From contig NZ_CAKZOT010000114.1 of the NCBI RefSeq assembly GCF_937138205.1, positions 62,001 to 126,000 on the forward strand: a stretch of DNA of 64,000 nt, in the 5' to 3' direction. Positions within the stretch are counted from its first letter, which is position 1, and each line of letters begins with the position of its first letter. Below are positions 38,870 to 47,268 of the stretch, piece by piece. The notes beneath the pieces are model-generated. The model did no database searches. It saw nothing but the letters and a program-made list of their open reading frames with translations, and had not been told where the DNA came from. Source of the DNA: an uncultured Rhodospira sp. (GTDB taxonomy: Bacteria > Pseudomonadota > Alphaproteobacteria > Rhodospirillales > Rhodospirillaceae). A program made the translations under genes and the position numbers.

Positions 38870-39696
38870 GGGCTACCCCCGTGACGGCTGGTCTCTCGGA
38901 TCTCGGCCAGGGCCGCGTTGATGCGCGCCATCACCCCCCGCCCGACCGACCGGCTGCACACTAGGTGGCGCGTGTTGCCGGGCGGGCTGTCCTCGAACGT
39001 CAGCGCGACAAGGTCCTCTCCGGCGGCGCCGAAGCGGGAGATCAGGGCGTCCGCCTCCTCGAAGCTGGTGATCATGTAGTCGAACCGCCGGCCCAGAACC
39101 ATGCGCACCAGCCCCTGATCATCCTGCGAGACCGTCGACTGCGGCGGTCGCACCGACTCGATCATGCCGTCGATCACCGCGCCGTAGGAATAGCCGAGCT
39201 TGGTGCCCAGGCGCGCCCGGGAATCCGACAGAAGCCCCTCAAGCGACGTGTGCTCCATCACCACGCTGTTGTCGACGCGCGTCAGAACGACCTGCGGGCG
39301 GTCGCGGGAGATCGGATCGCTGAACAGGCCGAGGTGTTCGCGGGTTTCGGTCCGGAACCAGCCGACGGCGCACACCGGCTCGCGGTCCGCCGCGACCGTC
39401 CGCAGATGGCCGTTGGGCTGCATCGCCCGCCACACATACGGCACGCCCGCCGCCTCGAACGCCCGGGCTACGGGGCCGGCGACGAGGCCACCGAACCCGC
39501 CGTCGTCGGTGCGCACATAGTATGGCGACCGCTCGAACACCAGCAGCGTCACCGGCGGCGGCGCGGTCGGTGTTTCGGCGTCGTCGGCCACCGTAGACGG
39601 CGCCACCCACAGCAACAAGGCAAGGACCGTCAGGCACGCCGCCGCCACCCGGCGCGACCGGCCGCGCGACGCGGACGCTGCGGACCCCTTGGCCAT
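38866..39696 (-). CDS. Periplasmic binding protein of the family 3 (amino-acid type) fold
   Basis: 276 residues. A signal peptide (about 1-38, core CLTVLALLLWVAPSTVA) precedes a single domain resembling solute-binding family 3: LLVFERSPYYVRTDDGGFGG, VGWFRTETREHLGLFSDPI and FDYMITSFEEADALI. No transport genes are present. It is the first gene of the signalling operon, so it may bind a ligand and control the HD-GYP protein. The start chosen is ATG 39696 with GAGGG upstream; the longer frame begins with TTG at 39714. Confidence 0.8.
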   Translation of the reverse strand: MAKGSAASASRGRSRRVAAACLTVLALLLWVAPSTVADDAETPTAPPPVTLLVFERSPYYVRTDDGGFGGLVAGPVARAFEAAGVPYVWRAMQPNGHLRTVAADREPVCAVGWFRTETREHLGLFSDPISRDRPQVVLTRVDNSVVMEHTSLEGLLSDSRARLGTKLGYSYGAVIDGMIESVRPPQSTVSQDDQGLVRMVLGRRFDYMITSFEEADALISRFGAAGEDLVALTFEDSPPGNTRHLVCSRSVGRGVMARINAALAEIRETSRHGGSP

Positions 39697-39924
39697 CGAA
39701 TGCCCTCGAGCCAAAAAAAAGGAACGCTTATCCTAGCACACACCGTTACGATCGCCACGCGCGTCATCGTCTTCCAACACAAAAGGTGGCGTTTGGACGG
39801 CTCTTGTCTTGAGCCGAGGTGGTGGGGTGGCCAAGAAAGCCCTGGGCACGATCCGGTTGAACCGTCATGATGTGCCGCGCGCCCCGCCCCCGACTCACTG
39901 ACGAAAAAGACGAAAACGACTGGC

Positions 39925-42198
39925 ATGGACGAGACCAAGACCCCGACGTCGAACCTGCAGCGCGAAGCGCTGCTGATGCACGCCTCCGGCCGCCCCGGCA
40001 AGCTGGAGATCACGCCCACCAAGCCCCTGACGACGCAGCGCGATTTGTCGCTTGCCTACTCACCGGGCGTGGCCGCGCCCTGCCTGGAGATCGAGCGCGA
40101 TCCGACCACCGCCTACGACTACACGGCCCGGGGCAACCTGGTGGCGGTGATCTCCAACGGCACGGCGGTGCTTGGCCTGGGCGACCTGGGGGCGCTGGCC
40201 TCCAAGCCGGTGATGGAGGGCAAGGCCGTCCTGTTCAAGAAGTTCGCCGATATCGACGCGCTTGATCTGGAGGTGGACACGCGCGACGTCGACGAATTCA
40301 TCAACTGCGTGCGCTTCCTCGGACCAAGCTTCGGCGGCGTCAACCTGGAGGACATCAAGGCCCCGGAATGCTTCATCATCGAACAGCGCCTGAAGGAGCT
40401 GATGAACATTCCGGTGTTCCATGACGACCAGCACGGCACCGCCATCATCGTCGCCGCCGGCCTGATCAACGCCTGCCACCTGACCGGGCGGGCCATGGAC
40501 GAGATCAGCGTCGTCATCAACGGCGCCGGCGCCGCCGGTGTCGCCTGCGCCGAACTGATCAAGTTCATGGGAGTGCGCCCGGACAACGTGATGCTGTGCG
40601 ACACCAAGGGGGTGATCCACCGCGAGCGCGATAACCTGAACCAGTGGAAGTCGGCGCACGCGGTCGATACCGACCGGCGCACCCTGGCCGAGGCGCTGGA
40701 GGGCGCCGACGTGTTCCTGGGCCTGTCGGTCAAGGGCGCGGTGACGCCGGAGATGGTGGCGTCGATGGCCGACAAACCGATCATCTTCGCCATGGCCAAC
40801 CCGGACCCGGAGATCACGCCGGAGGAGGTGGCCCCCGTGCGCACCGACGCCATCATGGCCACCGGGCGGTCGGATTACCCCAACCAGATCAACAACGTGC
40901 TGGGCTTCCCGTACATCTTCCGCGGGGCACTGGACGTGCGCGCGCGCTCCATCAACATGGAGATGAAGGTGGCCGCCGCCCGGGCCATCGCCATGCTGGC
41001 GCGCGAGGACGTGCCGGACGAGGTCGCGGCCGCCTATGCCGGCCGGCGACTGCGCTACGGGCCGGACTACATCATTCCGGTGCCGTTCGATCCGCGCATG
41101 ATCTTCGCCATTCCGCCGGCCGTGGCCCGCGCGGCCATGGAGACCGGGGTGGCCACCATGCCGATCGTCGACATGGACGGCTACCGCCAAGCGCTGTCGG
41201 CGCGGCTCGACCCGACGGCGGCCAGCCTGCAGGCCATCCACAACGAAGTGGCCCGCCACCCGCAACGGGTCGTGTTCGCCGAGGGCGAGGAGGAAAAATC
41301 GATCCGCGCCGCCGTGGCCTTCCGCAACGGTGGCTACGGCACGCCGATCCTGGTGGGGCGCGAGGACCGTATCGAGCAGGCGGTCGCGCGCCTGGGCCTG
41401 GGCAGTCTGGAGGGCATCGAGATCTATAACGCGCGGGTCTCGTCGCACAACAAGAGCTACACCGACTACGTTTATGCGCGCACGAACCGCAAGGGCGTGC
41501 TGTACCGCGACGCCCAGCGCTGGGTGAACCAGGACCGCAACGTCTTCGGCGCCTGCATGGTGGCCCAGGGCGATGCCGATGCCATGGTGACCGGCCTGAC
41601 CCGTCACCAGCACCACGCGCTCGAACAGATCACCATGTGCGTCGATCCGACGCCGGGCGAGCTGGTCATGGGCCTGACCATGGTGGTGTCCAAGGGCCGG
41701 ACGGTGTTCATCGCCGACACCACGGTGCACGAGGCGCCCACGGCCGAGGAGATGGCCGACATCGCCCAGCAGGCGGCCAAGGCCGCGCGCCAACTCGGCC
41801 ACGAGCCCCGGGTGGCATTCCTGTCCTACTCCACCTTTGGCGCGCCGGCCGGCGAGAACCCGATTCGCACCCGCGAGGCGGTGAAAATCCTGGAGAACCG
41901 CCACCCCGACTTCGAGTTCGAGGGGGAAATGGGAGCGCACGTGGCGCTGGATGCCGATCTGCTAACGCTCTATCCCTTCTCGCGCTTGTCGGGGCCGGCC
42001 AACGTGCTGATCATGCCGGGCCTGAACTCCGCCAACATTTCATACAAACTTCTTCAGAAATTGGGCGGCGGAACTGTCATTGGTCCTATGTTGTTGGGAT
42101 TGTCCCGACCGGTCCAGATCACGGCCATGGACGCCACGGTGTCCGACATGGTGCACATGGCGGTGATGGCGGCCCACGATGCCCTGCGGCGCGGCTAA
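39925..42198 (+). CDS. maeB: NADP-dependent malic enzyme with phosphotransacetylase-like C-terminus
   Basis: 757 residues. The N-terminal half is a malic enzyme with SLAYSPGVAAPC, HDDQHGTAIIVAAGL and INGAGAAGVACAELI. The C-terminal 320 residues form a phosphate acetyltransferase-like domain (RVVFAEGEEEKSIRAA, then GLTRHQHHALEQI and MPGLNSANISYKLLQ) that in this class is thought to be regulatory rather than catalytic. It converts malate to pyruvate with NADPH formation. The size matches MaeB of Proteobacteria. It stands alone between divergent transcription units. Confidence 0.95.
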   Translation: MDETKTPTSNLQREALLMHASGRPGKLEITPTKPLTTQRDLSLAYSPGVAAPCLEIERDPTTAYDYTARGNLVAVISNGTAVLGLGDLGALASKPVMEGKAVLFKKFADIDALDLEVDTRDVDEFINCVRFLGPSFGGVNLEDIKAPECFIIEQRLKELMNIPVFHDDQHGTAIIVAAGLINACHLTGRAMDEISVVINGAGAAGVACAELIKFMGVRPDNVMLCDTKGVIHRERDNLNQWKSAHAVDTDRRTLAEALEGADVFLGLSVKGAVTPEMVASMADKPIIFAMANPDPEITPEEVAPVRTDAIMATGRSDYPNQINNVLGFPYIFRGALDVRARSINMEMKVAAARAIAMLAREDVPDEVAAAYAGRRLRYGPDYIIPVPFDPRMIFAIPPAVARAAMETGVATMPIVDMDGYRQALSARLDPTAASLQAIHNEVARHPQRVVFAEGEEEKSIRAAVAFRNGGYGTPILVGREDRIEQAVARLGLGSLEGIEIYNARVSSHNKSYTDYVYARTNRKGVLYRDAQRWVNQDRNVFGACMVAQGDADAMVTGLTRHQHHALEQITMCVDPTPGELVMGLTMVVSKGRTVFIADTTVHEAPTAEEMADIAQQAAKAARQLGHEPRVAFLSYSTFGAPAGENPIRTREAVKILENRHPDFEFEGEMGAHVALDADLLTLYPFSRLSGPANVLIMPGLNSANISYKLLQKLGGGTVIGPMLLGLSRPVQITAMDATVSDMVHMAVMAAHDALRRG

Positions 42199-42295
42199 GG
42201 GACCAACAGCCGCGCCCAACCGCGCTTGGCGGTGATCCATGCGCCGGCCGGGGCATCGGTGGCGACCCCTCCGGACGGCGCGGAGTGCCCTGCTG

Positions 42296-43849
42296 ATGGT
42301 CCGCGACGCCAGCATCGACCGTCGTCCCCTGCCCCCCGGCCGTCTGTTCGGGGCGACACTGTTGTTGTCCGCGCCCGGCGTGCTGGTCGTGACCGCAATC
42401 GCCGTGTTCGGCGGTCTGTCGCCGCTGTGGCTGGTGGTGCCCGCCGTGCTGGCGATCCTGGCCGGCACGGCGCTGATGGTGCGCCCGTATCTGCGCGATC
42501 TGTGGGCGGTGGAGCGGACCATGCGCCGCCTCGCCGAGCCCACCCGGCCGCCCGCCGAAACCCCGGACATCGTCTATTCCAAGGTGGCCCGGGGGCAGAT
42601 GGCGGCGGTCCAGGACCTGCGTCGCGCCTGGGAGCAGCGGTTGGCGGCGCTGACCGCGCGTTCCGGATCGGACGCCCTGGTGGTGGAGGGCCTGACCGAT
42701 CCGATCCTGCTGATCGATCCCAACGGCATGGTGACGCGCGTCAACGCCGCCGCCCGCGCCCTGTTCGGCCGCGACGGGGTGGGCCGGCCGCTGACCGTGC
42801 TGCTGCGCGACCCGCGCGTGCTAGAGGCGGTGGAGGCGGTGCTGGCCGGTGGCGGTGGCCGCATGGTGCAGGTCATGCTGGCCGGTCCGGTGGAACGCGA
42901 GTGCGAGGTACGCGTCGGCCCCCTGCCCCAGCGCGACCGCGACGGCGCCGAGGCCATGGTCACCCTGCACGACGTCACCAAGCTGGTGCGGCTGGAGCGG
43001 ATGCGCGCCGACTTCGTCGCCAATGCCAGCCACGAGTTGCGCACGCCGCTGTCCAGCCTGGTCGGCTTCATCGAAACCTTGATGGGGCCGGCCCGCGAGG
43101 ACGAAGAGGCGCGCGACCGCTTCCTGCCGATCATGCTGGAGCAGGGCCGGCGGATGCAGCGGTTGGTCGAGGACCTGCTGTCGTTGTCGCGCATCGAGAT
43201 CAACGAGCACAGCCCACCCACGGACACGGTGTTGCTGCCCGACCTGATCCGGGGTATCGCCACCGGCCTGGAGCTGAAGTGCCGGGCCAAGGACATGACC
43301 ATCGTGCTCGACCTGGACCCGGATCTGCCGCCAGTGATCGGCGAGGGCGATCAGTTGAACCAAGTGTTCCAGAACCTGCTCGACAACGCCATCAAGTACG
43401 GCCGGGCGCATACGGCCATCACCGTCTCCGGCGGCGTGGTGGCGCGGGCACCCGTGGGGATGCCGGGACCGCGCGGGCCGTGTCTGCGGATCGCCGTGCG
43501 TGACCAGGGCGAGGGCATTCCGCGCGAGCATCTGCCACGCCTGACGGAGCGCTTCTACCGCGTCGATCGGGCGCGCTCGCGCCAGATGGGCGGCACCGGC
43601 CTGGGGCTGGCCATCGTCAAACACGTGCTGGCGCGCCACCGGGGTCTGCTGGTGCCGGAGAGCGTGGTTGGCGAGGGCAGTACGTTCAACGTCTATCTGC
43701 CGCTGGCCCCGGCGGTCCAGGCCCCGGCGCCGTTGTCGCTGGAGGTGATGACCGATCCGGATGGCGATGACGAGGGGGCAGTGCCATATGGGCTGGCTGA
43801 CGACCTGCACACCGATCTGGACCCCGAACAGCGCCGGAGCGTGGTGTAG
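42296..43849 (+). CDS. PhoR-type membrane histidine kinase
   Basis: 517 residues from ATG 42296, which has GGAG at nine-base spacing; an in-frame ATG at 42239 would add 19 residues. Two membrane helices (about 18-58), a PAS domain (about 110-220), the HisKA box ANASHELRTPLSSL with His246, and a HATPase domain (NLLDNAIKYG, GTGLGLAIVKHV). The pattern matches PhoR, the phosphate-limitation kinase, but phoB, pst and phoU genes are not in the window, so the role is inferred from sequence. It begins about 100 bases after maeB. Confidence 0.85.
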   Translation: MVRDASIDRRPLPPGRLFGATLLLSAPGVLVVTAIAVFGGLSPLWLVVPAVLAILAGTALMVRPYLRDLWAVERTMRRLAEPTRPPAETPDIVYSKVARGQMAAVQDLRRAWEQRLAALTARSGSDALVVEGLTDPILLIDPNGMVTRVNAAARALFGRDGVGRPLTVLLRDPRVLEAVEAVLAGGGGRMVQVMLAGPVERECEVRVGPLPQRDRDGAEAMVTLHDVTKLVRLERMRADFVANASHELRTPLSSLVGFIETLMGPAREDEEARDRFLPIMLEQGRRMQRLVEDLLSLSRIEINEHSPPTDTVLLPDLIRGIATGLELKCRAKDMTIVLDLDPDLPPVIGEGDQLNQVFQNLLDNAIKYGRAHTAITVSGGVVARAPVGMPGPRGPCLRIAVRDQGEGIPREHLPRLTERFYRVDRARSRQMGGTGLGLAIVKHVLARHRGLLVPESVVGEGSTFNVYLPLAPAVQAPAPLSLEVMTDPDGDDEGAVPYGLADDLHTDLDPEQRRSVV

Positions 43850-43890
43850 GACCGCTTGGCTATGACTCGGAGGCGTTCGTTCCACAACCC

Positions 43891-44172
43891 GTCATACCAA
43901 GCGACGGAAATCGTGACACGTTTTCCGGACCGTCGACACACGATCTTGGGAGATCCCTCGCGTCCTAACGGACGCTTCGGGATGACCTATGTATTTGTTT
44001 TTCTAAAGAAAATCGTCATCCCGAGCGAGCCCCCGCGACCATCGGGACGATGGTCGCGCTTCTATGATCTCGGCGACGCGAAGCGTCGCCGGGGGCGAGC
44101 CGAGGGATCTCCCGCGTCGGCACCGCGCCCGGCGAATGGGGAGGATTCATGACTTCGGTCGGCTGGTATCAC
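43891..44172. repeat. Palindromic dispersed repeat, copy 1 (282 bp)
   Basis: Shares its two ends and core with the element at 55380-55601. The outer arms begin GTCATACC and end GGTATCAC, which are imperfect inverted repeats. The inner arms are GGGAGATCCCTCGCG and CGAGGGATCTCCCGCG, also inverted, around an AT-rich centre near 43990. This copy carries about 60 extra bases (about 44030-44095) with two further small hairpins. The right end supplies the TGA stop codon of the hydrolase gene on the minus strand (44169-44171). Confidence 0.9.
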
Positions 44173-45074
44173 TCTTCCACCGACCTGCCCCACTCCGGAG
44201 AGAGGACGTCACCCAGGTCCCGCTCCAGGGCCGGCCAGGCCGTGCCCCAGCAACAGGCGTGGGCCTGCCCCTCCAGCACCGACACGCGGTGCGTCGGGGC
44301 GCCCAAGCCATGGTGCTCCAGCACCCCGCGCGCCCAGGCGGGCGGCACGATGCGGTCGTTTTCTCCCAGAAGATGGGCCTGCGGCAGACGGGCCAACCGC
44401 CGAGCCGTGCGGGGGTCCAGGCCGGGCAACGCAGTGACCCGGTGATGGCGCGTCCAGGCGGCGGGATCGATCACCCCAGCGACGGTCACCAGCCCGCGCA
44501 CGTCGGCGCGCGCCACCGCCAGCCGGGCGGCCAGGAAGGCGCCGCCGGAATACCCCACCAAGACCAGCGTCTCCGCCCCGGTCTGGTGCTTGAGGTCGTC
44601 AAGGGCGGTGTCCATGCGCGCCACCGCCTGGGGCGAGAACCGGTCCACGGTCCAGTCGCTCACGCGGCAGGCTGCAGCCCGTTCGTACTGGCACGGACGG
44701 GCCAGCGCCGCGACATGGGGCAGGCGCGACGCCACGGCCAGATCGAGCGCCACCGTATGACGCGGTGTGGGGTCGGCCGGCGGCCGGTCGCGATCCGGCC
44801 AGGCGGCGCCGTCGCCCTCGATGAACACGGCAAGATGCCCGGACGCCGCGCCGACCGGCGCGCGATCCGGCCCGATCCAGCCGACCAGCGTCATGTCGCC
44901 GGCATCAAGACGCTGGCGCATGAACCCGGCCGCTGCCGCGCGCTGTTCCAGGACCGCACGCGTCGGCCCGGCGGGGCCGGCACAGGCGCCGAACACGGCC
45001 GCCACCGCCAGGACCAGCACGGCCCGCCACGGGAATCGACCGTCGCCGCTCTGCCTGCCCGCGCGCGGTGTCAC
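44169..45074 (-). CDS. Secreted lipoprotein-like alpha/beta hydrolase
   Basis: 301 residues. A leader with possible lipobox AVFGACAGP (cysteine near residue 31) suggests outer-membrane or inner-membrane anchoring. The nucleophile elbow is GYSGG (VLVGYSGGAFLAARL), with likely acid GENDRIVPP and histidine in GQAHACCWG. Substrate unknown. The start GTG 45074 shares bases with the kinase stop (GTGA), so it is coupled to the Ser/Thr kinase. The last codon is supplied by the palindromic repeat. It could act on envelope lipids or esters, but that is inference. Confidence 0.8.
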   Translation of the reverse strand: MTPRAGRQSGDGRFPWRAVLVLAVAAVFGACAGPAGPTRAVLEQRAAAAGFMRQRLDAGDMTLVGWIGPDRAPVGAASGHLAVFIEGDGAAWPDRDRPPADPTPRHTVALDLAVASRLPHVAALARPCQYERAAACRVSDWTVDRFSPQAVARMDTALDDLKHQTGAETLVLVGYSGGAFLAARLAVARADVRGLVTVAGVIDPAAWTRHHRVTALPGLDPRTARRLARLPQAHLLGENDRIVPPAWARGVLEHHGLGAPTHRVSVLEGQAHACCWGTAWPALERDLGDVLSPEWGRSVEE

Positions 45075-47128
45075 CGCACGATGTCGACGAAGCGGAACGA
45101 GAACCGCATCGCCTCGCCCGCCTGATCCCGGCGCCGCAACAAGGCCTCCAGGAATTCCTGCAGCGATTCGATCTCCGGCCTTTGTTGCGGGAAGATCGGA
45201 AAAGTGGACTCGGCAGCCAGAATCATGTCGCGTCCGTACGGCGGCGTCACCTCGTACACGCGTTCCCCGGAGGCGCCGCTGGCGTCGGGCGCGCCGATGT
45301 GCACTGGCCGGCCGGCCGCCGAGGACGCGTCGGGCCGCACCGGGTTTGGCAGCAGGTGGAACACCAAGCGTTCGTCGGCGTCGATGAAGGCCACATGCAC
45401 ATACCCGCGCGGCAACGTCGGCTGGACCGTCACCTGCAGGAACTCGCCCGGCCTGTACTCGCCGTCCGGCTTGCTGAGGTCGATGCCCGGGCCGTCCGAC
45501 GAGCCCCACAGGTTGAGGGTCCCCAGCGTGGCACACAAGGGCGGCGGCGCGAATTCGACCGCCGTGGTGTCGATGGCCTCCACGCCACGGACGTCCGCCA
45601 AGTCCGCGCGCAAGCGATCCAGGTCGGTGGCACTGCCGACGTACCCGGTCACCCGCGCCGTGCCGCCGGGGCCGCGCGCGACGGAAAGCCCGCTGCACGG
45701 CACCGTCGCCGCCAGGTCGTTCAGATCCGGCAGGGGCGGACGCGCGGCCAGATCGGTGGAGTCGCCATCCGAGGCAGGATCGCCCCCCGTATCCGCGCCG
45801 TTCGTATCCGCGCCATCCGTGTTCGCGCCGTCCGGGGTGCTGGCCTGCGGCGGCGTTTGCGCCGGGTCCGCGTCGGACGTCGTGTCAGGGGTCGTGTCCG
45901 TGGCCGTCCCCACGTCTGTTGTATCGGTGTCCGGGTCCGAGTCGCGATCAACGGCCGCGTCCAAACCGGACGTGGCGGAACCGCCCCCCGCGTCCGGCGC
46001 CGGGATCTCGCCCGTCTCCACCTCCAGCCCAAGCATGGCGACCAGCGGGCGCACGGGCTCGGGGATCGCCCGGCCGCTCCATACCCACCACACGGCCCCG
46101 CCCGCCATGGCCCCGATCAGCAAGAGCGCCACCACGATCACCGCGCCGGCCCGGCCACCGCCGCCGCCGCGCTCCCGTTTCTTTGGCTTGCGGCGGGGCT
46201 CGTCGGTGGCCAGCCGGGTTTCCGCACCGATCAGGTCCCGCGCCCGAGCCGGCCGATCGTCCGGGTTCGGCTGCAGCATCCACGCCAGCTCGGCACGGAG
46301 CGCGCGCGGCACCTTGCTCAGATCGGGGACCTCGCGCCGCAGGTCCAGGATTTCGGTCAGACTGCCGCCGATCTCCATCGGCTCGCCCTGGGCCGCCGTG
46401 GCCAGCACCAGGCCGAGGCTGTAGATGTCCGAGCGACCGTCAACCTGGCCGCCGTGGTCCCCCAACTGCTCGGGCGAGGCGTACCGGTACTTGCCGGCGA
46501 AACTGCCGCCGATCACCGTGGCCACCGCCTCTTGACGGGCAATGCCGAAATCGATGATGCGTGGCTGGTCGAGCTTGCCTTCGTGGAACAGGATATTGTC
46601 GGGCGAGATGTCCCGGTGCACGACGCCGCGCTGGTGGACCTCGTCGAGGGCGGCGGCCAGCTTGTCGCGCAGCAGGCGGATCTCGTCATCCGTGAAGGTC
46701 CGTTCGCCGATCAGGTCCTTCAGCGACGGCCCGTCCACGTATTCCATGACGATGAACGGGTGATTGTGCTCATCCAGAAGCAGGCCACGGTAGCTGACGA
46801 TCACCGGGTTTTTGATGGACTCCAGGATCCCCGCCTCGCGCCGGAACAGTTCGATGATGCTTTCGTCGCTGGCGAACTCCGGTTTGATCATCTTGAGCGC
46901 GTAGGGGCGCCCATTGAACAGGTGTTCCGCACGGTACACCTCGCCCATGCCGCCGGTGGCAACCAGGCGTTCGATGACGTAGGTGTGGGAGAGGATGGTG
47001 CCGATGGGGATGGTGCCACCGGACGGCCGGAGGGCACGGCCCCCGCCGGCGACACCCGGCTTCGAGACGACGGTTCCGTCGTCATCGGGCGGGGCGGATT
47101 CGCCGGCTCCGCGTCTTGTCTCTGACGT
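45071..47128 (-). CDS. Membrane Ser/Thr protein kinase with BON-like and DUF4384-like C-terminus; probable ACG start
   Basis: 685 residues if the start is ACG 47128. Kinase domain about 43-300: glycine loop ATGGMGEV, Lys79 in YALKM, HRD at 171-173 (VVHRDISPDN) and DFG at 193-195. A membrane helix at about 327-350 is followed by a long Asp/Thr-rich linker, a BON-like segment (about 490-550) and a DUF4384-like domain (about 560-650; YRPGEFLQVTVQPTLPRGYV). The conserved N-terminal part contains no ATG, GTG or TTG in frame. GGGAGG lies five bases before an ACG encoding the expected first residue of MSETRRG. It resembles PpkA-type kinases linked to type VI secretion. Confidence 0.83.
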   Translation of the reverse strand, partial: TSETRRGAGESAPPDDDGTVVSKPGVAGGGRALRPSGGTIPIGTILSHTYVIERLVATGGMGEVYRAEHLFNGRPYALKMIKPEFASDESIIELFRREAGILESIKNPVIVSYRGLLLDEHNHPFIVMEYVDGPSLKDLIGERTFTDDEIRLLRDKLAAALDEVHQRGVVHRDISPDNILFHEGKLDQPRIIDFGIARQEAVATVIGGSFAGKYRYASPEQLGDHGGQVDGRSDIYSLGLVLATAAQGEPMEIGGSLTEILDLRREVPDLSKVPRALRAELAWMLQPNPDDRPARARDLIGAETRLATDEPRRKPKKRERGGGGGRAGAVIVVALLLIGAMAGGAVWWVWSGRAIPEPVRPLVAMLGLEVETGEIPAPDAGGGSATSGLDAAVDRDSDPDTDTTDVGTATDTTPDTTSDADPAQTPPQASTPDGANTDGADTNGADTGGDPASDGDSTDLAARPPLPDLNDLAATVPCSGLSVARGPGGTARVTGYVGSATDLDRLRADLADVRGVEAIDTTAVEFAPPPLCATLGTLNLWGSSDGPGIDLSKPDGEYRPGEFLQVTVQPTLPRGYVHVAFIDADERLVFHLLPNPVRPDASSAAGRPVHIGAPDASGASGERVYEVTPPYGRDMILAAESTFPIFPQQRPEIESLQEFLEALLRRRDQAGEAMRFSFRFVDIVR

Positions 47129-47268
47129 CTTCGCCTCCCTCGTCCCATGAGCCTCCCACCGGGGCTTCGACCCTGGTGGTGGTGGTGCCGCTTACGGCAC
47201 CGCCAGTGTGGCGCGGGACGGTGTCCCGTTCAACACTGACGATGGTTGAGGGTCCCGGCGCGGGGCGC

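Noticed and set aside
46888-47148. An ATG-started 86-residue frame that could give the N-terminus of the Ser/Thr kinase after a frameshift.
   Set aside because: The conserved kinase N-terminal sequence is already continuous in its own frame back beyond 47128, so no frameshift is needed. The ACG start explains the data better.
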